64,000 bases of DNA from UBA9647 sp035506075. GTDB lineage: Bacteria > Bacteroidota > Ignavibacteria > UBA10030. Below are positions 26,862 through 35,214 of the stretch, piece by piece (position 1 is the stretch's first letter; the number at the start of each line of letters is the position of its first letter). The stretch is from NCBI GenBank assembly GCA_035506075.1, contig DATJQB010000290.1, positions 1 through 64,000 of the forward strand, written 5' to 3'. A model generated the notes under the pieces. That model saw only the letters and a list, made by a program, of their open reading frames with translations. It was not told the DNA's origin and did no database searches. The translations under genes were made by a program, and so were the position numbers.

Positions 26862-29729
26862 TTAGAATGTGAAATCGAGTCCAAGGCGGTACTGCCGCGG
26901 CGCTTCAACCGTTGCGCCGGCGATGCCTCCGACCTCGATCGCTGTACTTGGAATGAAACTGGTCTCCGGATCAACATTCGTTGCCTTGATGCCGAAGCTT
27001 GCCACATTGCGTACGCTTGCAGTAATTGCGAGTCCGCTCACCAGCCCGCCGATGACAGCGCGCGGCACACGATACCTGACCGAAATTTCCCGGATCTTGA
27101 ACCAATCACCAGGTTCAACCAGGACCGAGGACGCCGTGTTGCGGTTGTACGGAGTGCTGCCGGGAGCAACCACGGGGATCAGAGACGCTTCCTTCTGATA
27201 GAGTGCCGGGTTCGCGAGGCCGTTGACGATGCGCCGCGAGAGCGACTGATTGAGGATGTAGTTTCCCCACGCGCCTTCGAACAATCCGGAAATCGTAATG
27301 TCCTTCAGGATCGTGATGTCGGCTCCAAAGGACACCGTGTTCTTCGGAACGGGTGATCCCACATAGACCGTATCCACCCTGCCGCGGTAGGTTCCATCAG
27401 ATTCGAGATGTGGTTTGCTCACACGGATAATGCCGACCTCTTTTCCTTCCTCCACACGTTGCGGGGCAAACGAAAACCCCGCGATCGTAAACGGGGCCGC
27501 GCCGCCGAGGCTGTTAACCCGGTTCTTGAGCGTGGTGTAGTACCCGCGCAGGTTGACCTGTACGTCCTCCATGTCCACGGCGATCGCCCGCATGGTAACC
27601 TCGAAGCCCTGGTTGAAGATCTCGCCGACATTCCGCCGCTGCGTACCGAGTCCGGCTGCCGGATCTTCCGTTACCGTGAACATTGCGTCCTTCGTGATCT
27701 GACGGTACCACGAGAACTCCACGGAGATCCGATCGTCAAGAAATCCCGCATCGAAGCCCGCATCAACGGACGTCGTGTTCTCCGGTTTCAGATCCGAGTT
27801 TCCCGGATTGCCGAAGCTGAGTGCCGATTCGTTGAAGAAAATGTTCGAGATGAACGTTCGGTCTCGCGTGAACGGTGGCGGAAAGGTTCCCGTCTTTCCC
27901 CACGATGCACGAAGCTTGAGACTCCCAAGGTACGGCTTGAGCGCATCGGGATAGATTGATTCATCCGAGATGTTGTACGCAACGCCGACCTTCGGGTATG
28001 TCTGAATACCGATCGCCTTGCCGAATGTTGAGTTTCCGTCGAATCGAACGCCGACATCGAAGAAGAGCCGGTCCCACAACCCGATCTGATCCTGCGCCAG
28101 ATAGCCGTAGCTGAACAGTTCACGGTTGCTCTCCTGGGCGGTAACGACGGAAGCGTTGCTGAAAATCTGCGTACCGGGAATTCTGAACGTCGTTCCTGTG
28201 CCGTTTTCTTCCCGGTCGTCAATCCTGAACCCCTGCGCCCCCACGATCAGCCGCTGCGTCATGGGCCCGATGGTCGGCACTTTGAATGTTCCTGTATAGT
28301 TCAACGTGATAGTTTTGTACTCACGATCGGAACGCGACAAGAGACCGCCGACCGTTCCCCAAAACGCCCCCTGTTCAAGCGGGACATACTGCCTGTTTTC
28401 ATTCTTCCTGTAGTCGACGCCGATCGTCGCCTTGTTTTCCCACCATGAAAACGGCGTGTAGGTAAAGTTGGTGGAGAAAATCCAGCGATTCACATTCTCC
28501 CTCCAGTCGCCGAGCAAATGCTGTGCAAACAGGCTGTCCTTGCTTGCCTGGTTGTTCAGCACATCGAACGCCCCTTCGATTTCGAGATTCGAAAGAAGCG
28601 ATTCGCTGGAGTTGTCATTCGAGAGGATCCCGTATTCGTCGTGAGTGTAACTCGACGAAACTTCCACGCTCGCAAGCTCGGAGACAACAACCCGCAGGCC
28701 CGTGGAGAGATTGTAGAGCTTTTCGTTGAGCGCGTCCTGTGTGACGACACCCTTGTTCTCCGACATTTTCCCGGCGACGTTGTACGTGATGACGTCGCTC
28801 CCGCCGACAGCGTTCAGGCCATATCCCTGGTAGAGGCCGGGACGGAAGAACTTGTTCTTCGTCATGTCGTTTGAAAAGTCCTTGAGAGGTTCAACGTCCG
28901 AGCCCGATGTCACATTGGCGCTCCATCGGATTGCGCCTGGAATCCCCTTTTTCGTAAAGATCTGTATGACGCCGTTTGCAGCTTCCGCGCCGTAGAGGGT
29001 CGCGGCCGCGCCTCCTTTGATAACCTCAATATGGTCGACATCGCCGGAAAGAATATCGGAAATCGACGAAGAGATCTGTCCTCCGGTGGCGTTCGAAAGC
29101 CGCCCCTGGTAGTTGTTGTCAACCCGGACTCCATCGACGTAGATGACCGGTGTCGGCTGTCCCAACGCGGACTTGATGCCGCGTGTCATGATGCGCGCTG
29201 ACGAGCCCGGTGCACCGCCGGGTGTGTACGACATCAATCCCGGCACACGCCCCTGCAGGAGTTGATCGACGGACTTCGCAGGACTCAGGTCGACATCTTT
29301 TGAAGAGATCGACTCAACAACGGACGGCAGCCGCTTCTTCTCTGTTGCGGCTCCCTGGCCTGTGACGACGACCTCGTTCAGCTGCACCGCTGTTGCCGCA
29401 AGTCCGAAATCCAGCGTAGCGGTTTCTCCGGCCACGACCTTCACGTCCCGCGCAAGCTCCTTGTAGCCCACATAGCGGGCGCGCACGGTGTATGTGCCGG
29501 GAGGAACCTGTTTGATGACGAACAGTCCCTCGAGATTTGTCGAAGCCCCAAGGCTCGTGCCGACGATAAAGACGTTGGCGCCAATCAGCACCTCGGACCG
29601 GCCTGCTTCCGAAACAGTCCCGCGAATCTCGCCGGTTTTTGTCTGGGCCGCTGCAGGTGTACCGTTCGCGGCGACGAGAAGCAGCAACACCAAGAATCCA
29701 GTGCTAAAACGTAGGAGCAATTTTTTCAT
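26862..29729 (-). CDS. SusC/RagA-family TonB-linked outer-membrane transporter
   Basis: This 955-residue protein has a signal peptide (residues 1-28) and a CarboxypepD_reg-like domain at about 30-120 (GEIRGTVSEAGRSEVLIGAN, KQVPPGTYTVRARYVGYKEL). The SusC-type plug has VVVTGQGAATEKKRLPSVVE, a PVIYVDGVRVDNNYQG segment and an IEVIKGGAAATLYGAEAANG segment. The barrel ends QYRLGLDFTF. AAGGAG lies 5-6 bases before the ATG. With the SusD lipoprotein downstream it forms an outer-membrane uptake complex for a large ligand, energised by TonB. No glycoside hydrolase lies nearby, so the substrate is open; a peptide or amine-related ligand would fit the neighbours but is speculation. Confidence 0.95.
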   Translation of the reverse strand: MKKLLLRFSTGFLVLLLLVAANGTPAAAQTKTGEIRGTVSEAGRSEVLIGANVFIVGTSLGASTNLEGLFVIKQVPPGTYTVRARYVGYKELARDVKVVAGETATLDFGLAATAVQLNEVVVTGQGAATEKKRLPSVVESISSKDVDLSPAKSVDQLLQGRVPGLMSYTPGGAPGSSARIMTRGIKSALGQPTPVIYVDGVRVDNNYQGRLSNATGGQISSSISDILSGDVDHIEVIKGGAAATLYGAEAANGVIQIFTKKGIPGAIRWSANVTSGSDVEPLKDFSNDMTKNKFFRPGLYQGYGLNAVGGSDVITYNVAGKMSENKGVVTQDALNEKLYNLSTGLRVVVSELASVEVSSSYTHDEYGILSNDNSSESLLSNLEIEGAFDVLNNQASKDSLFAQHLLGDWRENVNRWIFSTNFTYTPFSWWENKATIGVDYRKNENRQYVPLEQGAFWGTVGGLLSRSDREYKTITLNYTGTFKVPTIGPMTQRLIVGAQGFRIDDREENGTGTTFRIPGTQIFSNASVVTAQESNRELFSYGYLAQDQIGLWDRLFFDVGVRFDGNSTFGKAIGIQTYPKVGVAYNISDESIYPDALKPYLGSLKLRASWGKTGTFPPPFTRDRTFISNIFFNESALSFGNPGNSDLKPENTTSVDAGFDAGFLDDRISVEFSWYRQITKDAMFTVTEDPAAGLGTQRRNVGEIFNQGFEVTMRAIAVDMEDVQVNLRGYYTTLKNRVNSLGGAAPFTIAGFSFAPQRVEEGKEVGIIRVSKPHLESDGTYRGRVDTVYVGSPVPKNTVSFGADITILKDITISGLFEGAWGNYILNQSLSRRIVNGLANPALYQKEASLIPVVAPGSTPYNRNTASSVLVEPGDWFKIREISVRYRVPRAVIGGLVSGLAITASVRNVASFGIKATNVDPETSFIPSTAIEVGGIAGATVEAPRQYRLGLDFTF

Positions 29730-30125
29730 GATCTCTCCTTGTTGGTGATGGAGTATCGTTGATTTAATGGAGACAGAATCCTGTCGAACACATCAGTGAA
29801 GAGAAGGCGGGCGCTCTCGTGAAATGTACATCGGCCAGAGGCTGCGGAGAAGCAAAAAGCCACGAAGCGGACTATTTTGCTTTTGGACGCGTACGATTCG
29901 TTGATGGATGGAAGCGCATTGTGCAGGACCAGTCGTCACGGACTGTGAGCGATGACGCCGGTTCTTTCATGAAGAGCACGCGGTGATGATGCGGGTGTTG
30001 TTGAAGTTCGACGACAGAGAATGAAACGGGTCGGGAGACGCCGGGCGGCGCGGCAATCGGGTGAACGATCACCGGTGCGATGCGATGAAACGGGGAGTTG
30101 TTGCCGGCGAAATTGGCTGTGCGCG
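29730..30125. other. Non-coding region between LytTR regulator and susC-like gene
   Basis: This probably holds the susC promoter, but I see no clear -35/-10 pair on the minus strand. A 66-codon minus-strand frame (29872-30072) has a His-rich stretch and no domain, signal or ribosome site; I regard it as chance. The location suggests that LytTR binding repeats could lie here, but I could not point to a convincing direct repeat. Confidence 0.4.
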
Positions 30126-30905
30126 TTAGAGTGTGGTTCCCAGAAGATCGGGCAGGTTGCTCCTGTAGCTCCGGCTCATCGTCAGCTGCGTACCGTCTCG
30201 CATGATGACAACATACTCACCGTGGAACCAGGGCTGCAGCTCTTTGATTTTCTCGATGTTCACGAACGTTGATCGGTGAATGCGGATGAACATTGCCGGG
30301 TCGAGTTTCTTCTGGATGGCGTTCATGGTTTCCCGGAGCAGGTGCGTCTCGTTGCCCACATGAAGCCTGACGTAATTGCCCGCAGCCTCAATCCAGTCTA
30401 TTTCATCATTCTTCAGGAAGAAAACCCTTCCTCCCGACTTCACGACGAGGCGGTCGGCTTGCTTCTTTGGACCTTTCAGCTGCCTCAGGAGTGAATTCAG
30501 CTGTTGGTTGATCTCGTTTCTACGCCCTGGCTCCAGGTGCTCACGAACACGGTTCAGGGCCGTCTGAAAGCGCTGCCTGTCGAATGGCTTCAGCAGGTAG
30601 TCTATGGCATGGACATCAAACGCCTGTACCGCGTACTGATCGTATGCTGTGACAAAGATGACGGCCGGAAATCGCTCCGGGCCAATCGTCTCGATCACAC
30701 CAAATCCATCCAGTTCCGGCATCTGAATGTCGAGAAAGACAAGATCGGGAGTAAGAGACGCGATCGATTGCACCGCCTCCGCACCGTTCGTGCACTCATC
30801 GACGATTTCGACATCCATTTCTGTCTTCAGCAGCTCGCGAATCTTGTTGCGCGCTGGCGGCTCGTCATCAACGATGAGGGCCCGGATCTTCTTCGTGTCT
30901 ACCAT
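30126..30905 (-). CDS. LytTR-family response regulator
   Basis: This 259-residue protein starts at MVDTKKIRALIVDDEPPARN, with AGAGAG about 7 bases upstream; the frame runs to 31040 but the extra 45 residues have no domain. The receiver domain (5-125) has the acidic pocket DDE at 13-15, the phospho-acceptor Asp59 in LVFLDIQMPELDG, and Lys in IDYLLKPFD. The C-terminal LytTR DNA-binding domain covers about 150-255 (VKSGGRVFFLKNDEIDWIEA, AMFIRIHRSTFVNIEKIKEL, LTMSRSYRSNL). Such regulators act with LytS-type kinases, so the kinase at 21677-22828 is the likely partner. It sits directly upstream of the susC-like gene, a likely target. Confidence 0.93.
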   Translation of the reverse strand: MVDTKKIRALIVDDEPPARNKIRELLKTEMDVEIVDECTNGAEAVQSIASLTPDLVFLDIQMPELDGFGVIETIGPERFPAVIFVTAYDQYAVQAFDVHAIDYLLKPFDRQRFQTALNRVREHLEPGRRNEINQQLNSLLRQLKGPKKQADRLVVKSGGRVFFLKNDEIDWIEAAGNYVRLHVGNETHLLRETMNAIQKKLDPAMFIRIHRSTFVNIEKIKELQPWFHGEYVVIMRDGTQLTMSRSYRSNLPDLLGTTL

Positions 30906-30949
30906 AGCAACTCTCTTTCTGTTGATGCGGAACGGATCCCACGTGGGCG

Positions 30950-30973
30950 GCCGGGAACATTGCCGTTCCCGGC
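30950..30973. repeat. Perfect inverted repeat between methyltransferase and LytTR genes
   Basis: GCCGGGAAC (30950-30958) and GTTCCCGGC (30965-30973) form a perfect 9-bp hairpin with a 6-base loop. No T-run follows on either strand, so it is not a standard terminator. It could be an operator or RNA-stabilising hairpin in the leader of the LytTR gene. Confidence 0.5.
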
Positions 30974-31079
30974 AAGTGTCCGGCAGACCCCATCCAAGTG
31001 TGAGACGATTCATCAACAGGAAAAGTTGCACGGCCGACAATGGCGATGTCGGGAATCTTCATGTGGGCTATTCTGCCGG

Positions 31080-31790
31080 CTACTGTGCGTGCATTCCGAC
31101 GAGCAGGATCCTGAAGAAAGGAATTGTTCGCACTATGAATCGTTCAAGCCCCGCCTCTTCTGCCAACCTGCGAAACTCACGCACTGTGAATCCCCTGCGC
31201 ACAGAAAGAACCGCATCGGTCCTTGTCATTGGATTTCTTGTGGTGAGCGCGGTATAGAGCCAGGCCACACACACCGCCATCGGGCCTCTCGTCAAATCAA
31301 CGATCACGAGTCCTATCCGACTGAGCTCTCGCATTGATCGCATGATCCGCACGCCGTCCGCCGATGAAAAGTGATGCATTGTGAGCGAGCAGAGGACGAT
31401 GTCAAATGACGCCGGGGGGTAGTCGAGGTTAAGGATGTCGCCTGCTTCGATTGTGATTTCCGGGACGTGTTCTGTGAGTCGTCGCGCTTCATTCAGAACA
31501 AGCTGATGCTTGTCCACGGCCGTGATGTGGATTCGCCGCTTCCTCTTCCGCGCCAGCCGGGAGAGATAGAGCGGGATGTCGGCCGAGCCGGTTCCGAGAT
31601 CGAGAATTGTTATAACGCGGTCGCCGGCCCGTTCCAGAAACCCGCCAATGCCCAGGCGGATGGCCCGCTCGCCTCCAAAGAACCTGTTCACGGTCCGGAT
31701 GCTCTGAAGCTCATCGCGGAGAAGCCCTTCATCGGCGTTCGGGTCCTCGATGAGTTCGGGAAGCCCGGGATCAAATTTTCTCTCTGACAT
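31080..31790 (-). CDS. Class I SAM-dependent methyltransferase
   Basis: This 236-residue protein starts at MSERKFDPGL with GAGG 6 bases before the ATG; an upstream start at 31805 is possible. Motif I is ITILDLGTGSADIPLYLSR, motif II TAVDKHQLVLNEA, and post-motif segments ITIEAGDILNLDYPPASFDI and VLCSLTMHHFSSADGVRIMR follow. This is the Rossmann fold of UbiE/UbiG-type methyltransferases, with the HHF-like substrate-side loop. The C-terminal part (GFTVREFRRLAEEAGLERFI) is typical of small-molecule methyltransferases. The substrate is unknown. It is divergent from the LD-carboxypeptidase gene and precedes the LytTR gene. Confidence 0.85.
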   Translation of the reverse strand: MSERKFDPGLPELIEDPNADEGLLRDELQSIRTVNRFFGGERAIRLGIGGFLERAGDRVITILDLGTGSADIPLYLSRLARKRKRRIHITAVDKHQLVLNEARRLTEHVPEITIEAGDILNLDYPPASFDIVLCSLTMHHFSSADGVRIMRSMRELSRIGLVIVDLTRGPMAVCVAWLYTALTTRNPMTRTDAVLSVRRGFTVREFRRLAEEAGLERFIVRTIPFFRILLVGMHAQ

Positions 31791-31848
31791 ATGAAACCTC
31801 ATCACGTGATAACCGGCGCCCCCCGGCTCCGGTTCCTTCTGTCTGGAA

Positions 31849-31878
31849 TTGCTTTCTTCCTCATTCCTGCTATCTTTC
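31849..31878 (+). promoter_or_regulatory. Candidate promoter of the LD-carboxypeptidase gene
   Basis: TTG (31849-31851), 19 bases, then TATCTTTC (31871-31878) matches the Bacteroidota pattern TTG-N19/21-TAnnTTTG at all but the last base. The ATG follows at 31918. Confidence 0.45.
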
Positions 31879-31917
31879 CATCACCCAACGTCCAATCGTC
31901 CATCCATCCCGACTGCC

Positions 31918-32859
31918 ATGAAGAGTCTCAAACCTCCCCGTCTTCGCAAAGGGGACCTTGTTGGAATTATTTCCCCCGCCAGCCCTCCTTCAGCTCAGGA
32001 GAAAATCGACAAAGGGGTCCGCTACCTTGAGGGGCTCGGCTACCGCGTGAAGATTGGCAAGTATGTCATGGAGCGCCATGGTTATCTTGCCGGGACCGAC
32101 GCCCAACGGGCAGAGGACCTGAACGACATGCTCCGCGACCGGGAAGTCCGGGCGGTGTTTGCAATCCGGGGCGGATATGGAACTCCCAGGCTGTTGCATC
32201 TTGTCGATTATGCTGCTGTCCGGCGCGACCCGAAGATCGTGGTCGGGTACAGCGACATTACCGGGCTTCAGCTGGCATTGTACAGGAAGACCGGATTGAT
32301 TACTTTTTCCGGCCCGATGGTTGGCGTTGAGATGTGGGACTCCATCGACCCGTTCACAGAGGAGCACTTCTGGCGCCTGGTTACCTCGTCGACCCGGATT
32401 GGTGCGCTCCTCAATCCCGGAAGCACAGCGATGCGGATCTACAGGAAGGGGCGGGCGCGGGGAACGCTCTTGGGTGGGAATTTTTCCCTCCTCGCTTCAC
32501 TCCTGGGGACGCGGTATCTTCCAGACTTGCGGAAGTCTATTCTTCTCCTGGAAGATGTTGATGAGGCTCCTCATCGTGTCGACCGCATGTTTGCCCAGCT
32601 TTTCCACTCGGGCATCACCGGCTCCATTTCCGGACTCGTACTCGGTGCGTTCACGGACTGTGTTCCGTCCGACCCATCGAAACCGCATCTCACCATCGAC
32701 CAGGTGATCGACGACGCCGTGGATCGGATGGGGTGCCCCGTCATCGGCAACCTTCAGTACGGCCACATTCCGCGGAAGCTGACGATTCCCTTCGGCGTCC
32801 GGGCGGTTCTCGACGCACGCGACGGGACGTTGAAGATACCGGAGAGCGCGGTACGCTAG
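31918..32859 (+). CDS. LD-carboxypeptidase (S66 family)
   Basis: This 313-residue protein matches the family length. It begins MKSLKPPRLRKGDLVGIISP, the usual N-terminus of S66 enzymes. The nucleophile region is IVVGYSDITGLQLAL, preceded by the family motif AIRGGYGTPRLLHLVDY. A later Glu (LLLEDVDEAPHRVDRMF) and His (YGHIPRKLTIPFGV) complete the expected Ser-Glu-His triad. The enzymes cleave the LD-bond of tetrapeptide stems during murein recycling in the cytoplasm; the MccF subgroup cleaves microcin-type substrates instead. The open frame extends to 31849, but the promoter-like element there and the lack of homology favour 31918. Confidence 0.92.
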   Translation: MKSLKPPRLRKGDLVGIISPASPPSAQEKIDKGVRYLEGLGYRVKIGKYVMERHGYLAGTDAQRAEDLNDMLRDREVRAVFAIRGGYGTPRLLHLVDYAAVRRDPKIVVGYSDITGLQLALYRKTGLITFSGPMVGVEMWDSIDPFTEEHFWRLVTSSTRIGALLNPGSTAMRIYRKGRARGTLLGGNFSLLASLLGTRYLPDLRKSILLLEDVDEAPHRVDRMFAQLFHSGITGSISGLVLGAFTDCVPSDPSKPHLTIDQVIDDAVDRMGCPVIGNLQYGHIPRKLTIPFGVRAVLDARDGTLKIPESAVR

Positions 32860-32898
32860 CGATTGTTTGTTTCAGCACACAAGCATCGTTCGTCTTCA

Positions 32899-32930
32899 TT
32901 GACTATCCTTCAACTTATCGTTACATTTTG
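32899..32930 (+). promoter_or_regulatory. Candidate promoter of purN-purH
   Basis: TTGACT (32899-32904), 17 bases, TACATT (32922-32927) fits a sigma-70-like promoter. The same bases read as TTG-N20-TACATTTTG, close to the Bacteroidota consensus. The purN ATG is 36 bases further on. Confidence 0.55.
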
Positions 32931-32965
32931 TTCATCATTGAACGTCGCGGCGTGATTCTGGCTTG

Positions 32966-33580
32966 ATGAACATTGGTGTTTTCGCCTCCGGACGCGGGTC
33001 AAACTTCCAGGCAATTCTCAACGCTATTCAACAGGATCGGCTCCCTGCGCGTGTCACGCTTGTGCTGAGCAACAAGGGGGATGCGGGTGCGTTGGATATT
33101 GCTCGCACATACTCTCTTCCCGCCCTGCATCTCAGTCACAAGCAGTTCTCCGATGAGGCATCGTTTGCTTCGGCAATGCTTGACGCGTTGAAGCAGCACG
33201 ACGTTCATCTGATCGCGCTCGCTGGATACCTCAGGAAGATTCCGTCGTCCGTCGTTCAAGCATACAGGAATCGCATCCTGAACATTCATCCTGCGCTGCT
33301 CCCTTCATTCGGGGGCGCAGGAATGTACGGTCATCACGTTCACGAAGCGGTTCTTGCATCGGGAGCGAAGTACAGCGGAGCCACGGTTCATCTTGTCGAC
33401 GACGATTACGACCGCGGACCCATCGTTCTGCAAAAAACGGTTCCGGTCGACGAGCTCGACACTCCCGAGACGCTGGCTGCCAAGGTGCTGAATATTGAGC
33501 ACGAGATATACCCTCTCGCCCTCAAAGCCTTCGCTGAAAACAGAGTAACGATCAACGAAAGGTCTGTGTGGATACATTGA
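32966..33580 (+). CDS. purN: Phosphoribosylglycinamide formyltransferase
   Basis: This 204-residue enzyme uses 10-formyl-tetrahydrofolate to formylate glycinamide ribonucleotide, the third step of purine synthesis. The phosphate-binding start is IGVFASGRGSNFQAIL. The catalytic Asn-His-Asp set is visible in ILNIHPALLPSFGG (Asn and His) and VHLVDDDYDRGPIVLQ (Asp). It begins at the ATG of the sequence TTGATG; the TTG is less likely. It is followed by purH, which completes the late formyl-transfer step, 59 bases on from the purN stop if the TTG start is used. Confidence 0.96.
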   Translation: MNIGVFASGRGSNFQAILNAIQQDRLPARVTLVLSNKGDAGALDIARTYSLPALHLSHKQFSDEASFASAMLDALKQHDVHLIALAGYLRKIPSSVVQAYRNRILNIHPALLPSFGGAGMYGHHVHEAVLASGAKYSGATVHLVDDDYDRGPIVLQKTVPVDELDTPETLAAKVLNIEHEIYPLALKAFAENRVTINERSVWIH

Positions 33581-33629
33581 CATCGTTCAAGGTACCGACC
33601 CTCGAACGCGATACCTGGACTGACTCTCC

Positions 33630-33635
33630 GGAGGG
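33630..33635 (+). promoter_or_regulatory. Ribosome binding site supporting a TTG start for purH
   Basis: GGAGGG lies 4 bases ahead of the TTG at 33640. No comparable site precedes the upstream GTG at 33568, which would also overlap the purN coding end. Confidence 0.5.
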
Positions 33636-33639
33636 ATCC

Positions 33640-35178
33640 TTGCTGACCATCCGACGTGCGCTTGTAAGCGTTTCCGACAAACGTGGAATTGTTGAGCTGG
33701 CACAGGGTCTGCGGCGCTTTGGCGTCGAGCTGATCTCGACCGGGGGAACTCACCAGGCGCTGAAAGAGGCCGGCATTGAAGTCAAATCCGTGTCCGATGT
33801 TACAGGGTTTCCCGAAATCCTTGACGGGCGCGTCAAAACGCTGCACCCGGCAATCCATGCCGGCATCCTCGCCGCAGCCGACAATCCGCTTCACCTGAAG
33901 CAGCTCGCGCAGCACCACATCCAGCCGATCGACCTCGTTATTGTCAACCTCTATCCATTTGAACAGACGATCGCCGGAGAAAACGTCACGCTCGAACAGG
34001 CGATTGAACAAATCGACATCGGCGGACCTGCGATGGTGAGGGCGGCCGCGAAAAACTACCGCCATACGGCTGTTGTGGTGAACCCCGATCATTATGTCGC
34101 CCTGCTCGAAGAACTGACGAAGCACAACGGAGCCGTCTCTGCTGAAACGCGCTTTGCGTATGCGCGCGAGGCGTTTCAACATACCGCGACCTACGATACG
34201 ATTGTCGCTTCCTACTTCAGCGGTATCCAATCATCGCCGGGGCTCCCCGACGTTGTGACATTGTCGATGAAGAAGAACTCAACGCTGCGATACGGCGAAA
34301 ATCCACACCAGGCTGCAGCGCTCTATGGAAAGTTCGACACGTACTTCAAGAAGCTGCACGGGAAAGAACTTTCGTACAACAACATTCTTGACATCAACGC
34401 CGCGGTGCTGCTGAGCGCAGAGTTCGACAAACCGACCGCGGTAATCATCAAGCATAACAATCCGTGCGGCGTCGGATCCGGTGAGACCTTGCACGATGCG
34501 TACACGAAGGCGCTCGCGACCGACTCGAAATCGGCGTATGGAGGAATTGTCGCGGTGAACCGCGTGCTCGACATGAGTACGGCGGAAGCCATCAACGACA
34601 TTTTTACCGAGGTCGTGATTGCCCCGGGTTTTGCCGAGGGCGTGCTTGATCTCATGGTGAAGAAGCGCGACCGCCGGTTGATCCAGCAGGCGATCGACGT
34701 GCGTTCGACGAAAGCGCTTGACATCCGCAGCGTCGTCGAGGGGTTGCTTGTGCAGGAACGTGACCAGTACCGGATTGCGCGGGAGGACCTGCGCGTTGTC
34801 ACACATCGCAAACCGACAGAAGACGAACTTGAATCGTTGATCTTTGCATGGCGCGTGGCGAAGCACGTGAAGTCCAACGCCATCATTTATGCGCGCAAAG
34901 ACCGGACGCTCGGCATCGGCGCAGGGCAGATGTCGCGTGTCGACTCGGCCAAGATTGCCGTCATGAAGGCCGCCGAAGCGGGGCTGGATCTTGCCGGCTG
35001 CGCCGTGGCCTCCGATGCATTTTTCCCCTTTGCCGACGGGCTTCTCGAGGCCGTCAAGGGGGGCGCGGTATGCGTCATCCAGCCGGGCGGCTCGGTACGT
35101 GACGACGAGGTCATCAAGGCTGCCGACGACCATCATGTCGCCATGGCGTTCACGTCGATCAGACATTTCCGACACTAA
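33640..35178 (+). CDS. purH: Bifunctional AICAR transformylase / IMP cyclohydrolase
   Basis: This is a 512-residue protein from the TTG start, which matches the family length and the usual N-terminus (TIRRALVSVSDKRGIVELAQ). A GTG at 33568 would add 24 residues without homology and overlap purN by 13 bases. The IMP cyclohydrolase domain (about 1-190) has LISTGGTHQAL, KTLHPAIHAGILA and IDLVIVNLYPFEQTI. The AICAR transformylase domain (about 200-512) has LRYGENPHQAAALYG, the PCGVGSG motif with the KHNNPCG catalytic segment, and SDAFFPFADGLLEA-type region near 440-460 (VASDAFFPFADG). It performs the last two steps to IMP. Confidence 0.97.
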   Translation: MLTIRRALVSVSDKRGIVELAQGLRRFGVELISTGGTHQALKEAGIEVKSVSDVTGFPEILDGRVKTLHPAIHAGILAAADNPLHLKQLAQHHIQPIDLVIVNLYPFEQTIAGENVTLEQAIEQIDIGGPAMVRAAAKNYRHTAVVVNPDHYVALLEELTKHNGAVSAETRFAYAREAFQHTATYDTIVASYFSGIQSSPGLPDVVTLSMKKNSTLRYGENPHQAAALYGKFDTYFKKLHGKELSYNNILDINAAVLLSAEFDKPTAVIIKHNNPCGVGSGETLHDAYTKALATDSKSAYGGIVAVNRVLDMSTAEAINDIFTEVVIAPGFAEGVLDLMVKKRDRRLIQQAIDVRSTKALDIRSVVEGLLVQERDQYRIAREDLRVVTHRKPTEDELESLIFAWRVAKHVKSNAIIYARKDRTLGIGAGQMSRVDSAKIAVMKAAEAGLDLAGCAVASDAFFPFADGLLEAVKGGAVCVIQPGGSVRDDEVIKAADDHHVAMAFTSIRHFRH

Positions 35179-35214
35179 CTCTCAATCACTCAATACAAAC
35201 CACCAACGTTCGCA

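Noticed and set aside
29872..30072. 66-codon minus-strand frame in the region before susC
   Set aside because: No ribosome site, no domain, unusual His-rich composition.
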